A DNA stretch of 36,031 nucleotides from a bacterium. Lineage in GTDB: Bacteria; Planctomycetota; UBA1135; GCA-002686595. The notes beneath the pieces were generated by a model. The model saw only the letters and a program-made list of their open reading frames with translations, was not told where the DNA came from and did no database searches. Below are positions 1-7,750 of this stretch, piece by piece. A program made the translations under genes and the position numbers. Positions within the stretch are counted from its first letter, which is position 1, and the number at the start of each line of letters is the position of its first letter. The stretch covers positions 1-36,031 of the forward strand of contig JAAELL010000096.1 in assembly GCA_024226735.1 (NCBI GenBank), written 5' to 3'.

Positions 1-62
1 CGACCGATGCCGCGTTGCGCGACCGAATCGTCCCCTCCAGGAACTCGTACATGCGGCGCTAG
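1..62 (+). CDS. C-terminal end of an unidentified protein (partial)
   Basis: The third forward frame is open from the window edge and closes with TAG at 60-62. It encodes about 19 residues ending RIVPSRNSYMRR. Nearly all third codon positions are G or C, as in the real genes of this window, which supports coding. The fragment is too short to name. It faces the minus-strand gene at 305-1681, and the hairpin at 75-97 lies just behind its stop, where a terminator is expected between convergent genes. Confidence 0.35.
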   Translation, partial: TDAALRDRIVPSRNSYMRR

Positions 63-74
63 TTCCTAGCCCCG

Positions 75-97
75 CAGGTGCCGCGACGCGGCACCTG
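75..97. terminator. Perfect hairpin between convergent genes
   Basis: CAGGTGCCGC (75-84) and GCGGCACCTG (88-97) pair perfectly around the 3-base loop GAC. There is no T-tract. The hairpin lies 12 bases after the stop of the partial gene and about 200 bases beyond the stop of the minus-strand gene. Its right half continues into a sequence that recurs at 12346-12382, so it may be a mobile palindromic repeat used as a terminator. Confidence 0.5.
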
Positions 98-125
98 GGC
101 GTTTGCTGGGTTCAACGGCTGACGC
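87..125. repeat. Dispersed repeat, copy 1
   Basis: CGCGGCACCTG, then TTTGCTGG, a CAA triplet and GCTGACGC, in the same order and with nearly the same spacing as at 12346-12382. The spacers differ, which suggests diverged copies of one element. Only two copies are visible here. Confidence 0.4.
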
Positions 126-129
126 CGTT

Positions 130-296
130 GAGACCGGGGGAATGGGCGGGGTGCCGGGCTCGATCGTTGAGACCGGGGGAATGGGCGGGGTGCCGGGCTC
201 GATCGTAGAGACCGGGGGACCGGGCGGGGTGCCGGGCTCGGTCGTAGAGACCGGGGGACCGGGCGGGGTGCCGGGCTCGGTCGTAGAGACCGGGGG
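130..296. repeat. 39-bp tandem repeat, four copies plus a partial fifth
   Basis: Units begin with GAGACCGGGGG at 130, 169, 208, 247 and 286, an exact 39-base period. The first two units carry AATGGGC and the next two ACCGGGC, so the array grew by stepwise duplication. The period is a multiple of three, so the array is open in several frames and would read as a Pro/Thr/Gly-rich repeat. It begins 8 bases beyond the minus-strand stop at 305-307, so it is the 3' untranslated region of that gene or merely a minisatellite. Confidence 0.9.
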
Positions 297-304
297 CAGT
301 TGCA

Positions 305-1681
305 TCAGTTCTCGCCCTTGAGTCGCACGCCGGCTTCGGCGAGCTTCGTTTTGAGCTCGAGCATCGACGTCACGCCGAAGTTCGGCATCCCGAGCAGCTC
401 CTGCTCGGTGTGCTGGGTGATGTCGCCGAGCGTGAGGCAGCCGAGGTTCTCGACGGCGCGCCGCGCGCGGATGGACAGGCCGAGCGACGAGACCGGACGC
501 GCCGAGATGTCGTCGGGGTTGGTCGAGGCGACCGGGCATCCGCCGGTGCGGGCGATGCTTGCGACGGCCTCTTCGCGCGCCATCCCGAGTCGCAGGCCCT
601 TGCCGCCGAGGATCTCCTTTATTTCGGCCAGCGAGGTCTCCCCGAAGTTCTTGTACGTCAGGAGCTCGGCCTCGGTCTTCTCGACGAGGTCGCCCAGCGT
701 CGTGATGCCCATCTTGTTGAGGCAGTTGCGCGCACGCACGGACAGCTCGAAGTCGGTGATGGGGATGCGCAGGATCTGGTTGAGGCGATCCTCCTTCTTC
801 TCCATGTCCTCGTCATAGAACATGTCCATCCCCGCGCGCGCGTCCTCGAGGTAGAGGCGAGCGCGGCGGTTCATCGGCTCCTGGCTGACGATCGTGTCGT
901 AGCAGGCAGCCGCGTCCTGGTCCCGGCCGAGGTCCTCGTAGAGGATCCCGAGGTTCATCATGATCGTGCGATCGATGGGCAGCATCGTCATGAGCGTCTC
1001 GTAACACTCGAGCGCGAGCTCATCGAGGCCGGTCCGTTCGGAGAGGTGCGCGAGCCGGAACAGGTTCGCGCGGTGCGTCGGGTCGACCTCGCGCGCGGCG
1101 GTGTACGAGTCGAGTGCCGCCTGGGGCTGGTGCCGCGTCTCGTGCAGGCGACCGGTCATGTACTGGCACTCGGCGCTCGACGCGAACGCTTCGGGGGCGT
1201 CGGCGAGGTTCTTCTCGAGCTTGTCGGCGGCGGCCACGGGATCGCTCTCGAGGAGCGCCGCGTCGAAGCGGGCATCGAGGCACGCGCCGCGCGGACGAGG
1301 CTCGTCGGGGTACTTCTGCGAGAGCCGCTCGAAGACCGCGATCGCTTCCCTCGGGCGGCAGGCCGACATGAGCGCCTGCCCCATGGTGAAGGCGGCGACG
1401 TCGTCGTCCGGGTGCTGCTCGAGCGCGACGATCGCTTCGTTGAACTGGCCGAGCATCCAGAGGCCGAGGCCCTTGCGCCGACCCTCCTCACCGGAGTTGG
1501 CCAGGTCGGCGACCGTGCGCTCGAAGCCGTTGTGATTGCTCTTACGGGAGAACACCTTTGCGCGTTCATGCTGAATCGCGGCAAAGCTGGGGATCTCGTC
1601 CGTCGTGAGATTGAACAGAGGGTCCTCCTGCGCCGTTTCCTGGGAGGCAGCTTCGGAGCTGACAGGGTTCGGGCTGGTCAT
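305..1681 (-). CDS. TPR protein with two RNA polymerase alpha C-terminal domains
   Basis: 458 residues from ATG at 1681. Residues 60-285 form helical TPR-like repeats (for example RANLFRLAHLSERTG and MMNLGILYEDLGRDQDAAACY). Two domains resembling the C-terminal domain of RNA polymerase alpha follow, at about 300-366 (LSVRARNCLNKMGITTLGDL) and 395-458 (LSIRARRAVENLGCLTLGD). The first keeps the Arg and Asn that in E. coli alpha (R265, N268) contact UP-element DNA; the second keeps the Arg only. The polymerase-assembly N-terminal domain is absent, so this is not RpoA. A likely role is a transcription-associated adaptor that binds DNA or activators through the CTDs and other partners through the TPRs; this is inferred. 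No clear Shine-Dalgarno precedes the start, and a promoter-like sequence lies at 1827-1856. Confidence 0.85.
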   Translation of the reverse strand: MTSPNPVSSEAASQETAQEDPLFNLTTDEIPSFAAIQHERAKVFSRKSNHNGFERTVADLANSGEEGRRKGLGLWMLGQFNEAIVALEQHPDDDVAAFTMGQALMSACRPREAIAVFERLSQKYPDEPRPRGACLDARFDAALLESDPVAAADKLEKNLADAPEAFASSAECQYMTGRLHETRHQPQAALDSYTAAREVDPTHRANLFRLAHLSERTGLDELALECYETLMTMLPIDRTIMMNLGILYEDLGRDQDAAACYDTIVSQEPMNRRARLYLEDARAGMDMFYDEDMEKKEDRLNQILRIPITDFELSVRARNCLNKMGITTLGDLVEKTEAELLTYKNFGETSLAEIKEILGGKGLRLGMAREEAVASIARTGGCPVASTNPDDISARPVSSLGLSIRARRAVENLGCLTLGDITQHTEQELLGMPNFGVTSMLELKTKLAEAGVRLKGEN

Positions 1682-2038
1682 GGGAGTGATGAAGCGGTGG
1701 TCGAACTGGTGCTAGAGCCCCCTCGTCGGGGGCACCCACATGCCGCAGTGTCCGCGGGCTCCCATGGCGAGAGCAACGGCCGGACGGATCGTCGTGATCG
1801 GGCGACAATTGTTTTTCGGGGCAAAGATGATAGTGAGCTGCTCGGGTACGCGTCAACCTCGCCAGGGAGGCCCCAGCAGGGGGTCCGACTCCGGGGGGAA
1901 GAGTCCGTGCCAGATCCCGGATCCCGGCTGGAGAATCACCGTCCTCGATTCGCTAGGGTGCCCACGAGTCGACGGCCGCCGCACCCGGCGCGCGGCCGGA
2001 TCGATTCGGCCGAGGACCGCTGAGGGGACCGACACCGC
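1682..2038. other. Divergent intergenic region between the alpha-CTD gene and murA
   Basis: 357 bases without a gene. It holds the minus-strand promoter at 1827-1856 and, in that transcript's leader, a small perfect hairpin (GCCCCC 1717-1722, GGGGGC 1728-1733). A GAGGGG at 2022-2027 may serve as a rather distant ribosome binding site for murA. No convincing plus-strand promoter was found. Confidence 0.5.
1827..1856 (-). promoter_or_regulatory. Sigma70-like promoter for the TPR/alpha-CTD gene
   Basis: On the minus strand TTGACG (1851-1856) and TATCAT (1827-1832) are separated by 18 bases. Each matches five of six consensus positions. This is unusual in such GC-rich DNA. The start would be near 1820, giving a leader of about 140 bases. 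Confidence 0.5.
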
Positions 2039-3322
2039 GTGGACAAGCTGATCGTCGAGGGGGGGCGACCGCTCGAGGGCACCGTGCGCGCGGCGGGCTC
2101 GAAGAATGCCGTTCTGCCGATCATGGCGGCGGGGCTCCTGACGCGGGAGACGCTGCGCATCGCCGGTGCGCCGCGCTTGGCCGACGTCGGGACGATGCTC
2201 GGCATCCTGCGCGACCTCGGCGCGGACGGCGAGCAGACCGCGGACGGCACGATCGAGCTGGGCGCCGGCGGTGACGTTCGGCCGAAGGCCGGCTGGGAAG
2301 GCGTGCGCAAGATGCGCGGGTCCGTGTGCGTCCTGGGCCCGCTGCTCGCGCGCTTCGGGCGTGCCGAGGTCAGCCTGCCCGGCGGCTGCGTGTTCGGCGT
2401 GCGGCCGATCGACGTGCACCTGAAGGGCCTCGCCAAGCTCGGCGCACGGGTCAAGATCGAGCACGGCTTCGTGATCGCCGAGGCGCCGCCCGGTGGACTG
2501 CGTGGGGCCTCGATGTACCTCGGCTGCGCCTTCGGCTCGTCCGTGCTCGGGACGGCGAACGTGCTGATGGCTGCGACCCTCGCGAAGGGCCGCACGGTCA
2601 TCCAGGGCGCCGCGTGCGAGCCGGAGATCGTCGACCTCGCCGACTGCCTCGTCGCGATGGGGGCCAAGATCACGGGCCAGGGCTCGCCCACGCTCGAGAT
2701 CGAGGGCGTCGAGGAGCTCCACGGCGCGACGCACACCGTCATCCCCGACCGCATCGAGGTCGGGACCTACGTCCTCGCGGGCTCGCTCTGCGGCGGCCGC
2801 GTGCGCGTCGAGAACTGCCGGCCCGATCACCTCGCCTCGATGCTCGACCGCATGTGGGAGGCGCAGGTGCCCTTCGACTGCGGGGAGGACTGGATCGAGA
2901 CGACGCCGTACGACCCGAAGGCCAAGCCGCCGCGCTCCACGGACGTGACGACACACGCCTACCCGGGCTTCCCGACCGATCTGCAGGCGCAGTGGATGGC
3001 CTTGATGACGCGCGCCGACGGCATCAGCGTCGTGACCGAGCGCATCTACCCCGACCGCTGGATGCACCTGCCCGAGCTCGAGCGGCTCGGCGCGGAGGTC
3101 CGCCGCCAGGGCTCGGCCGCGATCGTGCGCGGCAAGGAGCGACTCTCCGGCGCGCCCGTCACGGCCTCGGACCTGCGCGCATCGGCCGCGCTCGTGCTCG
3201 CGGGGCTGGTCGCCGACGGCGAGACCGAGGTGCACCGCGTGTACCACATCGACCGCGGGTACGAGCGGATCGAGGAGCGCTTCCAGGGACTAGGCGCCGC
3301 GGTGCGACGCGTGAAGGAATAG
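2039..3322 (+). CDS. murA: UDP-N-acetylglucosamine 1-carboxyvinyltransferase
   Basis: 427 residues, the usual MurA length. The enzyme transfers enolpyruvate from PEP to UDP-GlcNAc, the first committed step of cytoplasmic peptidoglycan precursor synthesis. The catalytic loop LPGGCVFGVRPID contains Cys117, equivalent to E. coli Cys115 and the fosfomycin target. The N-terminal SKNAVLP carries the conserved Lys22 and Asn23. The GTG start at 2039 is chosen because MDKLIVEGG is the standard MurA beginning. GAGGGG lies 11 bases upstream, slightly far. It indicates that the organism makes peptidoglycan. The gene is divergent from the alpha-CTD gene and followed by a hairpin at 3334-3362. Confidence 0.97.
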   Translation: MDKLIVEGGRPLEGTVRAAGSKNAVLPIMAAGLLTRETLRIAGAPRLADVGTMLGILRDLGADGEQTADGTIELGAGGDVRPKAGWEGVRKMRGSVCVLGPLLARFGRAEVSLPGGCVFGVRPIDVHLKGLAKLGARVKIEHGFVIAEAPPGGLRGASMYLGCAFGSSVLGTANVLMAATLAKGRTVIQGAACEPEIVDLADCLVAMGAKITGQGSPTLEIEGVEELHGATHTVIPDRIEVGTYVLAGSLCGGRVRVENCRPDHLASMLDRMWEAQVPFDCGEDWIETTPYDPKAKPPRSTDVTTHAYPGFPTDLQAQWMALMTRADGISVVTERIYPDRWMHLPELERLGAEVRRQGSAAIVRGKERLSGAPVTASDLRASAALVLAGLVADGETEVHRVYHIDRGYERIEERFQGLGAAVRRVKE

Positions 3323-3333
3323 GCGGAGCGCAC

Positions 3334-3362
3334 CTCGCGGGCGCCGCTCCGGAGCCCGCGAG
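3334..3362 (+). terminator. Hairpin after murA
   Basis: CTCGCGGGC (3334-3342) pairs perfectly with GCCCGCGAG (3354-3362) around an 11-base loop, 11 bases after the murA stop. There is no T-run. Confidence 0.5.
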
Positions 3363-3443
3363 CTCAGCGAATTGCGATCGGGTGGCAGAATGCCCCTGGA
3401 GCTGCCTCGCGTGGCTCGAGCACGACCGACGAACTCGTCGTGA

Positions 3444-3740
3444 CGTCTAGCGACCAAGCACGGCTCCGCGTTCACGGGCGACTGGTACGACGACGAGTCG
3501 AACCCGGCGTTCGCTGCCGACAGCGTGCTCGTCACGGTCTGCACCGAGGATTCGGTGCGGGCGTACGCGATCGACGCGAACGGTGACCCGATCACGGCGA
3601 CGGGGGAGCGATCGATCCGCTCACGGGCGACTTCCTGTTCTCGGCCTTCGACGGTGGCTCGCTCGGCTCGCTCGGCTTGGACGGTTGGCGGGTGCGCGTC
3701 GCCAACTCGGTCTTCTCGGACACCGTCGCCCCATGGGCCG
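3444..3740 (+). pseudogene. Frameshifted remnant of a secreted-protein gene
   Basis: From 3444 one frame reads plausible protein without any start codon (for example DESNPAFAADSVLVTVCTED, then AYAIDANGDP). Near 3608 the protein-like reading moves to another frame: IDPLTGDFLFSAFDGG, GLDGWRVRV, up to about 3740. The DPLTGDFLFS phrase resembles a C-terminal stretch common in secreted Planctomycete proteins, from my recollection of the phylum. The 5' end is missing and an indel breaks the frame, so this is most likely a decayed fragment. The rest of the 3323-3861 gap shows only the murA hairpin and, at 3839-3844, TATAAG ahead of ffh. Confidence 0.5.
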
Positions 3741-3861
3741 GCCATCGCGCAGCCCGACACGGGCGCAGGTGCTCCCCCGTTGGGGGGCCTCGGGTGTTTC
3801 GGGCTTCAGGGCTGAGCCACCGGCGGCTTCGTCTGTGCTATAAGGCGCCCCAGGAGCCGCC

Positions 3862-5490
3862 ATGTTTGAATCCCTGACCGACCGACTCTCCTCGTCCTTC
3901 TCCTTCTTCCGAGGCAAGAAGGAGCTCACTGCCGACAACATCGAGGAGGGGCTGAAGGGCGTCCGCCAGGCCCTGCTCGAGGCTGACGTCCACTTCAAGC
4001 TCGCGCGCGAGTTCACCGAACGGGTGCGCGAGCGGGCGCTCGGCGACAAGCGGCTGAAGGGCGTCGACCCCTCCGAGCAGTTCGTGCACGCGGTGCACGA
4101 GGAGCTCGTCGAGCTGATGGGGCCCGAGGACGCTCGGCTCAGCTACGCCAAGACGGGTCCCACCGTCATCCTGATGGCGGGCCTGCAGGGGGCGGGCAAG
4201 ACGACGACCTGCGCCAAGCTGGCCAAGCATCTGCGCGAGAAGCACCAGAAGCGGCCTCTGCTCGTCGCCGCCGACGTCAAGCGCCCCGCGGCCGTCGAGC
4301 AGCTCCAGATCCTGGGCAACAACATCGGGATCCCCGTCTTCCACGTGCCCGGCAAGACCCCGCCCGAGGTGTGCGCCGCGGGCGTCGCCGAGGCCAAGGC
4401 GACCGGCTGCGACGTCGTCCTGCTCGACACCGCCGGCCGCCTGCACGTCGACGACGAGCTGATGGACGAGGTCGCCGAGATCGCCCGCGTCACGAGCCCT
4501 GACGATCAGGTGCTCGTCGTCGATGCGATGACCGGCCAGGACGCGGTCAACTCGGCCAAAGCGTTCCACGAGCGCCTGACGCTGTCCGGTGTCATCCTGA
4601 CCAAGATGGACGGCGACGCGCGCGGTGGCGCGGCGCTGGCGCTCAAGGAGATCACCGGCGCGCCGATCCTGTTCGTCGGCACGGGCGAGAAGGTCGACGA
4701 CATCGACGCGTTCCACCCCGAGCGCATGGCGGGTCGCATCCTGGGGATGGGCGACGTCGTGGGCCTCGTCGAGGAGGCCCAGGCCAAGATCGACGAGGAC
4801 GAGGCCCAGGCTTCGTTCGAGAAGATGGTGATGGGCTCGTTCACCCTCGAGGACATGCTCGGCCAGCTGCGCATGATCCGGAAGCTGGGCCCGATGAAGA
4901 AGGTGCTCGGGATGATGCCCGGAATGGGCAAGATGACCGAGAACATCGACGTCGACGACAAGCAGATGAACCGCCTCGAGGCGCTGTTCACCTCCATGAC
5001 CCCCAAGGAGCGCATCCAGCCCGACCTCCTGGACATGAGCCGCCGCCGGCGCATCGCGCGCGGCTCCGGTCAGGAGGTCGGGGCCGTCAACGAGCTGCTC
5101 AAGCGCTTCAAGGAGATGAAGCGGATGATGAAGCAGCTCAACAAGATGGGCCTCGGCTCGATGTTCGGCTCCAAGGGCAAGCGCGAAGCCCTCGCCGGCA
5201 TGTCGCCGACGGGCGAGATGGTCGACCCCAAGGCCGGCCGCGGCGGCCTGATGGGGGGGCTCTTCGGCGGCGGGGACCGGGGCGTGGCCCCCGACGGCGA
5301 CCCTGGCGCGATGGGCGCTGGGCTGGGCGGCGGTATGGGTGCGGGCATGGGCATGGACGGCGCGAACCCCTTCGCCGGACCGCGTCCGATGGGCACCTCG
5401 TCGACGCGCAAGGCGTCCGACATCGCCGCGCGCCGCAAGAAAGAGAAGGCCAAGCAGAAGCAGAAGCGCAAGAACCGGCGCAAGAAGTAG
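3862..5490 (+). CDS. ffh: Signal recognition particle GTPase Ffh (SRP54)
   Basis: 542 residues. Ffh binds 4.5S RNA and signal sequences of nascent membrane and secreted proteins and docks them to FtsY. The N domain is residues 1-100. The G domain follows, with P-loop GLQGAGKTT (107-115), DTAGR (189-193) and TKMDGDARGG (247-256). The methionine-rich M domain (about 330-435) contains the RNA-binding SRRRRIARGSG (393-403). The protein is about 90 residues longer than usual: the tail is Gly/Met-rich (455-515) and then Lys/Arg-rich. AGGAG at 3852-3856 sits 5 bases before the ATG, and TATAAG at 3839-3844 could be a -10 box. The adjacent rpsP is a common bacterial arrangement. Confidence 0.97.
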   Translation: MFESLTDRLSSSFSFFRGKKELTADNIEEGLKGVRQALLEADVHFKLAREFTERVRERALGDKRLKGVDPSEQFVHAVHEELVELMGPEDARLSYAKTGPTVILMAGLQGAGKTTTCAKLAKHLREKHQKRPLLVAADVKRPAAVEQLQILGNNIGIPVFHVPGKTPPEVCAAGVAEAKATGCDVVLLDTAGRLHVDDELMDEVAEIARVTSPDDQVLVVDAMTGQDAVNSAKAFHERLTLSGVILTKMDGDARGGAALALKEITGAPILFVGTGEKVDDIDAFHPERMAGRILGMGDVVGLVEEAQAKIDEDEAQASFEKMVMGSFTLEDMLGQLRMIRKLGPMKKVLGMMPGMGKMTENIDVDDKQMNRLEALFTSMTPKERIQPDLLDMSRRRRIARGSGQEVGAVNELLKRFKEMKRMMKQLNKMGLGSMFGSKGKREALAGMSPTGEMVDPKAGRGGLMGGLFGGGDRGVAPDGDPGAMGAGLGGGMGAGMGMDGANPFAGPRPMGTSSTRKASDIAARRKKEKAKQKQKRKNRRKK

Positions 5491-5495
5491 CTTTC

Positions 5496-5509
5496 GACCC
5501 CGGAGGGTC
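5496..5509 (+). terminator. Small hairpin after ffh
   Basis: GACCC (5496-5500) and GGGTC (5505-5509) pair around CGGA, immediately after the ffh stop and followed by TTCC. The stem is short. The remaining 5510-5758 shows no recognisable gene. Confidence 0.35.
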
Positions 5510-5758
5510 TTCCGCGCCGATGGCCATTGGGCTGCTCGGGCGGGCGCTCGGCGCGGGCTGGTCGAGGAGTTCCGTCGCCAGGCGATGACTTTCGAGTCAG
5601 CGGGCTGGACACTGCGGGTCGTTTCGGGTCTGATTTTCGGCTCGTCCGGGCGCGCTGGGTGCCCGAGGCGAACGTCCAGGGCCCGCTCAGGGCCTCCCGC
5701 GGACCGGTTGCCGTCCCCCTCGGTGCCTCCGCAGCACGACCAGGCCTCTAGTTTATCC

Positions 5759-6205
5759 ATGGCAGTCGTCATCCGTATGAAGCGCACGGGCCGCCGCAAC
5801 CGGCCGTGCTACCGCATCTCCGTCGCTGACTCCCGCTTCCCCCGGGACGGGCGCACGCTCGAGACATTGGGTCTGTACGACCCCGTCTCGAGTCAAAAGG
5901 ACAAGCAGACCACCCTCGACGTGGATCGCGCCCGTCACTGGATCGGTGCCGGCGCGCTTCCGAGCGAGACGGTGCGCTCCATCTTCAAGCGGATGGGCGT
6001 CTACGAGGACGAGTTCGCGCTCGGCCAGGGCAAGAAGCGCGACCGCTCCGGCCGCAAGAAGGCCACCAAGAAGGGCACGGTCCGCAAAGCCGCCAAAGCC
6101 GGACGCGCGGGTCGCAAGGACGTGCGTCGCACCGAGCGCAGCACCGCGCGGCGTGCGGCGGCCAAGGCCGCGAAAGCGGCCGAGGGCGAAGGCGGCGACG
6201 AGTAG
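5759..6205 (+). CDS. rpsP: Small ribosomal subunit protein bS16
   Basis: 148 residues. bS16 is a 30S assembly protein that binds 16S rRNA. The core is clear: [20 protein letters not shown], then LETLGLYDP and a [12 protein letters not shown] segment (residues 1-85). Beyond it is an unusual tail of about 60 residues rich in Lys, Arg and Ala, ending EGEGGDE; ordinary bS16 has 80-90 residues. The reading frame is open far upstream, but the start is set at the ATG giving the canonical N-terminus. No Shine-Dalgarno is evident. The usual partners rimM, trmD and rplS do not follow; the next gene is an H1-tailed protein with a similar basic composition. Confidence 0.95.
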   Translation: MAVVIRMKRTGRRNRPCYRISVADSRFPRDGRTLETLGLYDPVSSQKDKQTTLDVDRARHWIGAGALPSETVRSIFKRMGVYEDEFALGQGKKRDRSGRKKATKKGTVRKAAKAGRAGRKDVRRTERSTARRAAAKAAKAAEGEGGDE

Positions 6206-6251
6206 GTAGACGTCACTCGATGATGTCGTTCATCGACGGGGCGGCTCGCAC

Positions 6252-6280
6252 TGCGGACGGCCCTTCGTGAACCGTCCGCA
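6252..6280 (+). terminator. Hairpin after rpsP
   Basis: TGCGGACGG (6252-6260) pairs perfectly with CCGTCCGCA (6272-6280), with an 11-base loop. It lies 47 bases after rpsP and 27 bases before the next start. There is no T-run, so it may be a Rho-type, processing or attenuation hairpin. Confidence 0.5.
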
Positions 6281-6306
6281 CACCGCATCCACTCGGAGCT
6301 CTCCCC

Positions 6307-7746
6307 TTGGCCAAGAAGACGGACTTCATTCCCCGCTTGCTCGACGCGATCAAGCTGCGTCAGTCCTATCCCAGCGAGTTCAAGAGCGGGGCCAGCCTGA
6401 TGGAGCAGGGGGTCATCCTCGTGCTCATGCGTCACCTGACGCACAAGCAAGCTGAAACCTCGCTCGGGACGCTCAAGACGGCGTACCCGGACTGGAACGA
6501 GGCTCGGGTCAGCCAGGTGCAAGAGCTCGCGACGCACCTCAAGAGCGGCTCGAAGAAGAAGGGCGTCGACCTTCTGAGGGAGCTCTCGCCCGCCGCACGC
6601 ACGCTCAAGGCCTACCTGCAGGACGTCTTCCAGCAGACCCACGGGCTCGACCTCGAGTTCATGCGCGAGGACGTCGCGACCGGAGGCAAGGTGATCGCGC
6701 AGCTCGAGGTGCTCGGGCTGACGGGGGGCTCTTTCCTGCTCTGGGCGGCCCAAGATGGCGAAGTGCCGGTGCACATCGGCCTCGTGCGCCTGCTCGACCG
6801 CCTCGGCCTGATCGCGCGCACGACTTCGCTCAAGAAGGCGTCGGCCTCGATCGCCCCGCTCGTGCCCACGGGCCGTTCGCTCGACTTCACGCTCGCGCTG
6901 CACGAGGTGGCCGAGCTCTGGAACGACTCCGGCGCTCCGATCTACGCCTCCGTCGACGTGTTGCGCGAGACTGCGTACGGCAAGAAGGCCTTCACGGACC
7001 GCGAGGCCCAGCTCAAGCGGCTCGAGGCGCAGCGCCAGCGCGACGAGGTCCGCCGCATCGCCGCCGAGAAGAAGGAAGCCGAGCGTCTGCGCAAGGAAGG
7101 GGAGCGCGCCGCGAAGCGTTCTGCCGCCGAAGCCCGGCGCCGTGAGCGCGAGCTCGACAAGCGCCGCAAGGCCGACGCGAGGAAGAGGGCGGACGATGCC
7201 AAGAAGGTCGCCTTGATCAAGGCGAAGGCCGACGCGAAGAAGAAGGCGGAAGCCGCCAAGAAGGCGGCGGCCAAGAAAGCCGCCGCCAAGAAGGTCGCTC
7301 TGAAGAAGGCAGCGGTCAAGAAAGCGGCGGTCAAGAAAGCGGCGGTCAAGAAAGCGGCGGTCAAGAAAGCGGCGGTCAAGAAAGCGGCGGTCAAGAAAGC
7401 GGCGGTCAAGAAGGCCGCCGCCAAGAAAGCGGCTGCGAAGAAGGCTGCCGCGAAGAAGGCTGCCGCGAAGAAGAAGGCCGCCAAGAAAACACCGGCGCGC
7501 AAGAAAGCCAACAAGAAGCCGGCCGCCAAGAAGAAGGCGGCGAAAAAGCCCGCAGCCAAGAAGAAGGCCGCGAAGAAGCCGGCAGCCAAGAAGAAGGCCG
7601 CGAAGAAGCCGGCAGCCAAGAAGAAGGCGGCGAAGAAGCCCGCCGCCAAGAAGAAGGCCGCGAAGAAGCCCGCCGCCAAGAAGTCGACGAAGAAGAAGGT
7701 CACCAAGAAGTCGACCAAGAAGAAGGCTCCGTCGAGGCGCCGCTGA
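6307..7746 (+). CDS. Endonuclease III-like fold without catalytic residues, with a histone H1-like Lys/Ala tail
   Basis: 479 residues from TTG at 6307 ([16 protein letters not shown]). Residues 25-225 align by eye with the HhH-GPD/endonuclease III fold: an Nth-like first helix pair, [20 protein letters not shown], and [15 protein letters not shown] in place of the helix-hairpin-helix LPGVGRKTA. The catalytic Lys is Ser here, the VDTH aspartate is missing (VPVHIG), and there are no iron-sulfur cysteines, so glycosylase activity is unlikely. A charged, probably coiled segment (235-320) leads into a tail of [10 protein letters not shown] and [10 protein letters not shown] repeats like the C-terminus of histone H1. 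Probably a nucleoid or DNA-binding architectural protein (inference). The next gene, maf, starts 4 bases after the stop. Confidence 0.8.
   Translation: MAKKTDFIPRLLDAIKLRQSYPSEFKSGASLMEQGVILVLMRHLTHKQAETSLGTLKTAYPDWNEARVSQVQELATHLKSGSKKKGVDLLRELSPAARTLKAYLQDVFQQTHGLDLEFMREDVATGGKVIAQLEVLGLTGGSFLLWAAQDGEVPVHIGLVRLLDRLGLIARTTSLKKASASIAPLVPTGRSLDFTLALHEVAELWNDSGAPIYASVDVLRETAYGKKAFTDREAQLKRLEAQRQRDEVRRIAAEKKEAERLRKEGERAAKRSAAEARRRERELDKRRKADARKRADDAKKVALIKAKADAKKKAEAAKKAAAKKAAAKKVALKKAAVKKAAVKKAAVKKAAVKKAAVKKAAVKKAAVKKAAAKKAAAKKAAAKKAAAKKKAAKKTPARKKANKKPAAKKKAAKKPAAKKKAAKKPAAKKKAAKKPAAKKKAAKKPAAKKKAAKKPAAKKSTKKKVTKKSTKKKAPSRRR
7303..7407 (+). repeat. 15-bp tandem repeat encoding KKAAV
   Basis: AAGAAAGCGGCGGTC occurs in six identical copies from 7318 to 7407, preceded by one variant copy at 7303. 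The DNA identity, not just protein identity, points to recent replication-slippage expansion within the coding sequence. Confidence 0.95.
7501..7680 (+). repeat. 30-bp tandem repeat encoding [10 protein letters not shown]
   Basis: Six units of 30 bases start at 7501, 7531, 7561, 7591, 7621 and 7651. The two at 7561 and 7591 are identical; others differ at synonymous or near-synonymous positions. Together with the 15-bp array this makes tail length likely to vary between strains. Confidence 0.9.
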
Positions 7747-7750
7747 AAAG

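Noticed and set aside
130..296. CRISPR array.
   Set aside because: The units are contiguous and almost identical, with no unique spacers and no cas genes nearby.
103..321. A plus-strand frame of Gly/Val/Thr/Glu repeats across the 39-bp array could be a small repeat protein.
   Set aside because: The array is open in several frames simply because 39 is a multiple of three; there is no ribosome binding site and the non-repeat ends do not look like protein.
410..2023. Very long open frame on the plus strand opposite the alpha-CTD gene.
   Set aside because: It is antisense to a gene with clear domains, and its Arg/Val/Glu-rich composition is typical of shadow frames in high-GC DNA. The same holds for long frames opposite ffh, the ETF-QO gene and the phosphoesterase.
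5510..5758. Possible small gene between ffh and rpsP.
   Set aside because: No frame has a good start, ribosome binding site or protein-like composition.
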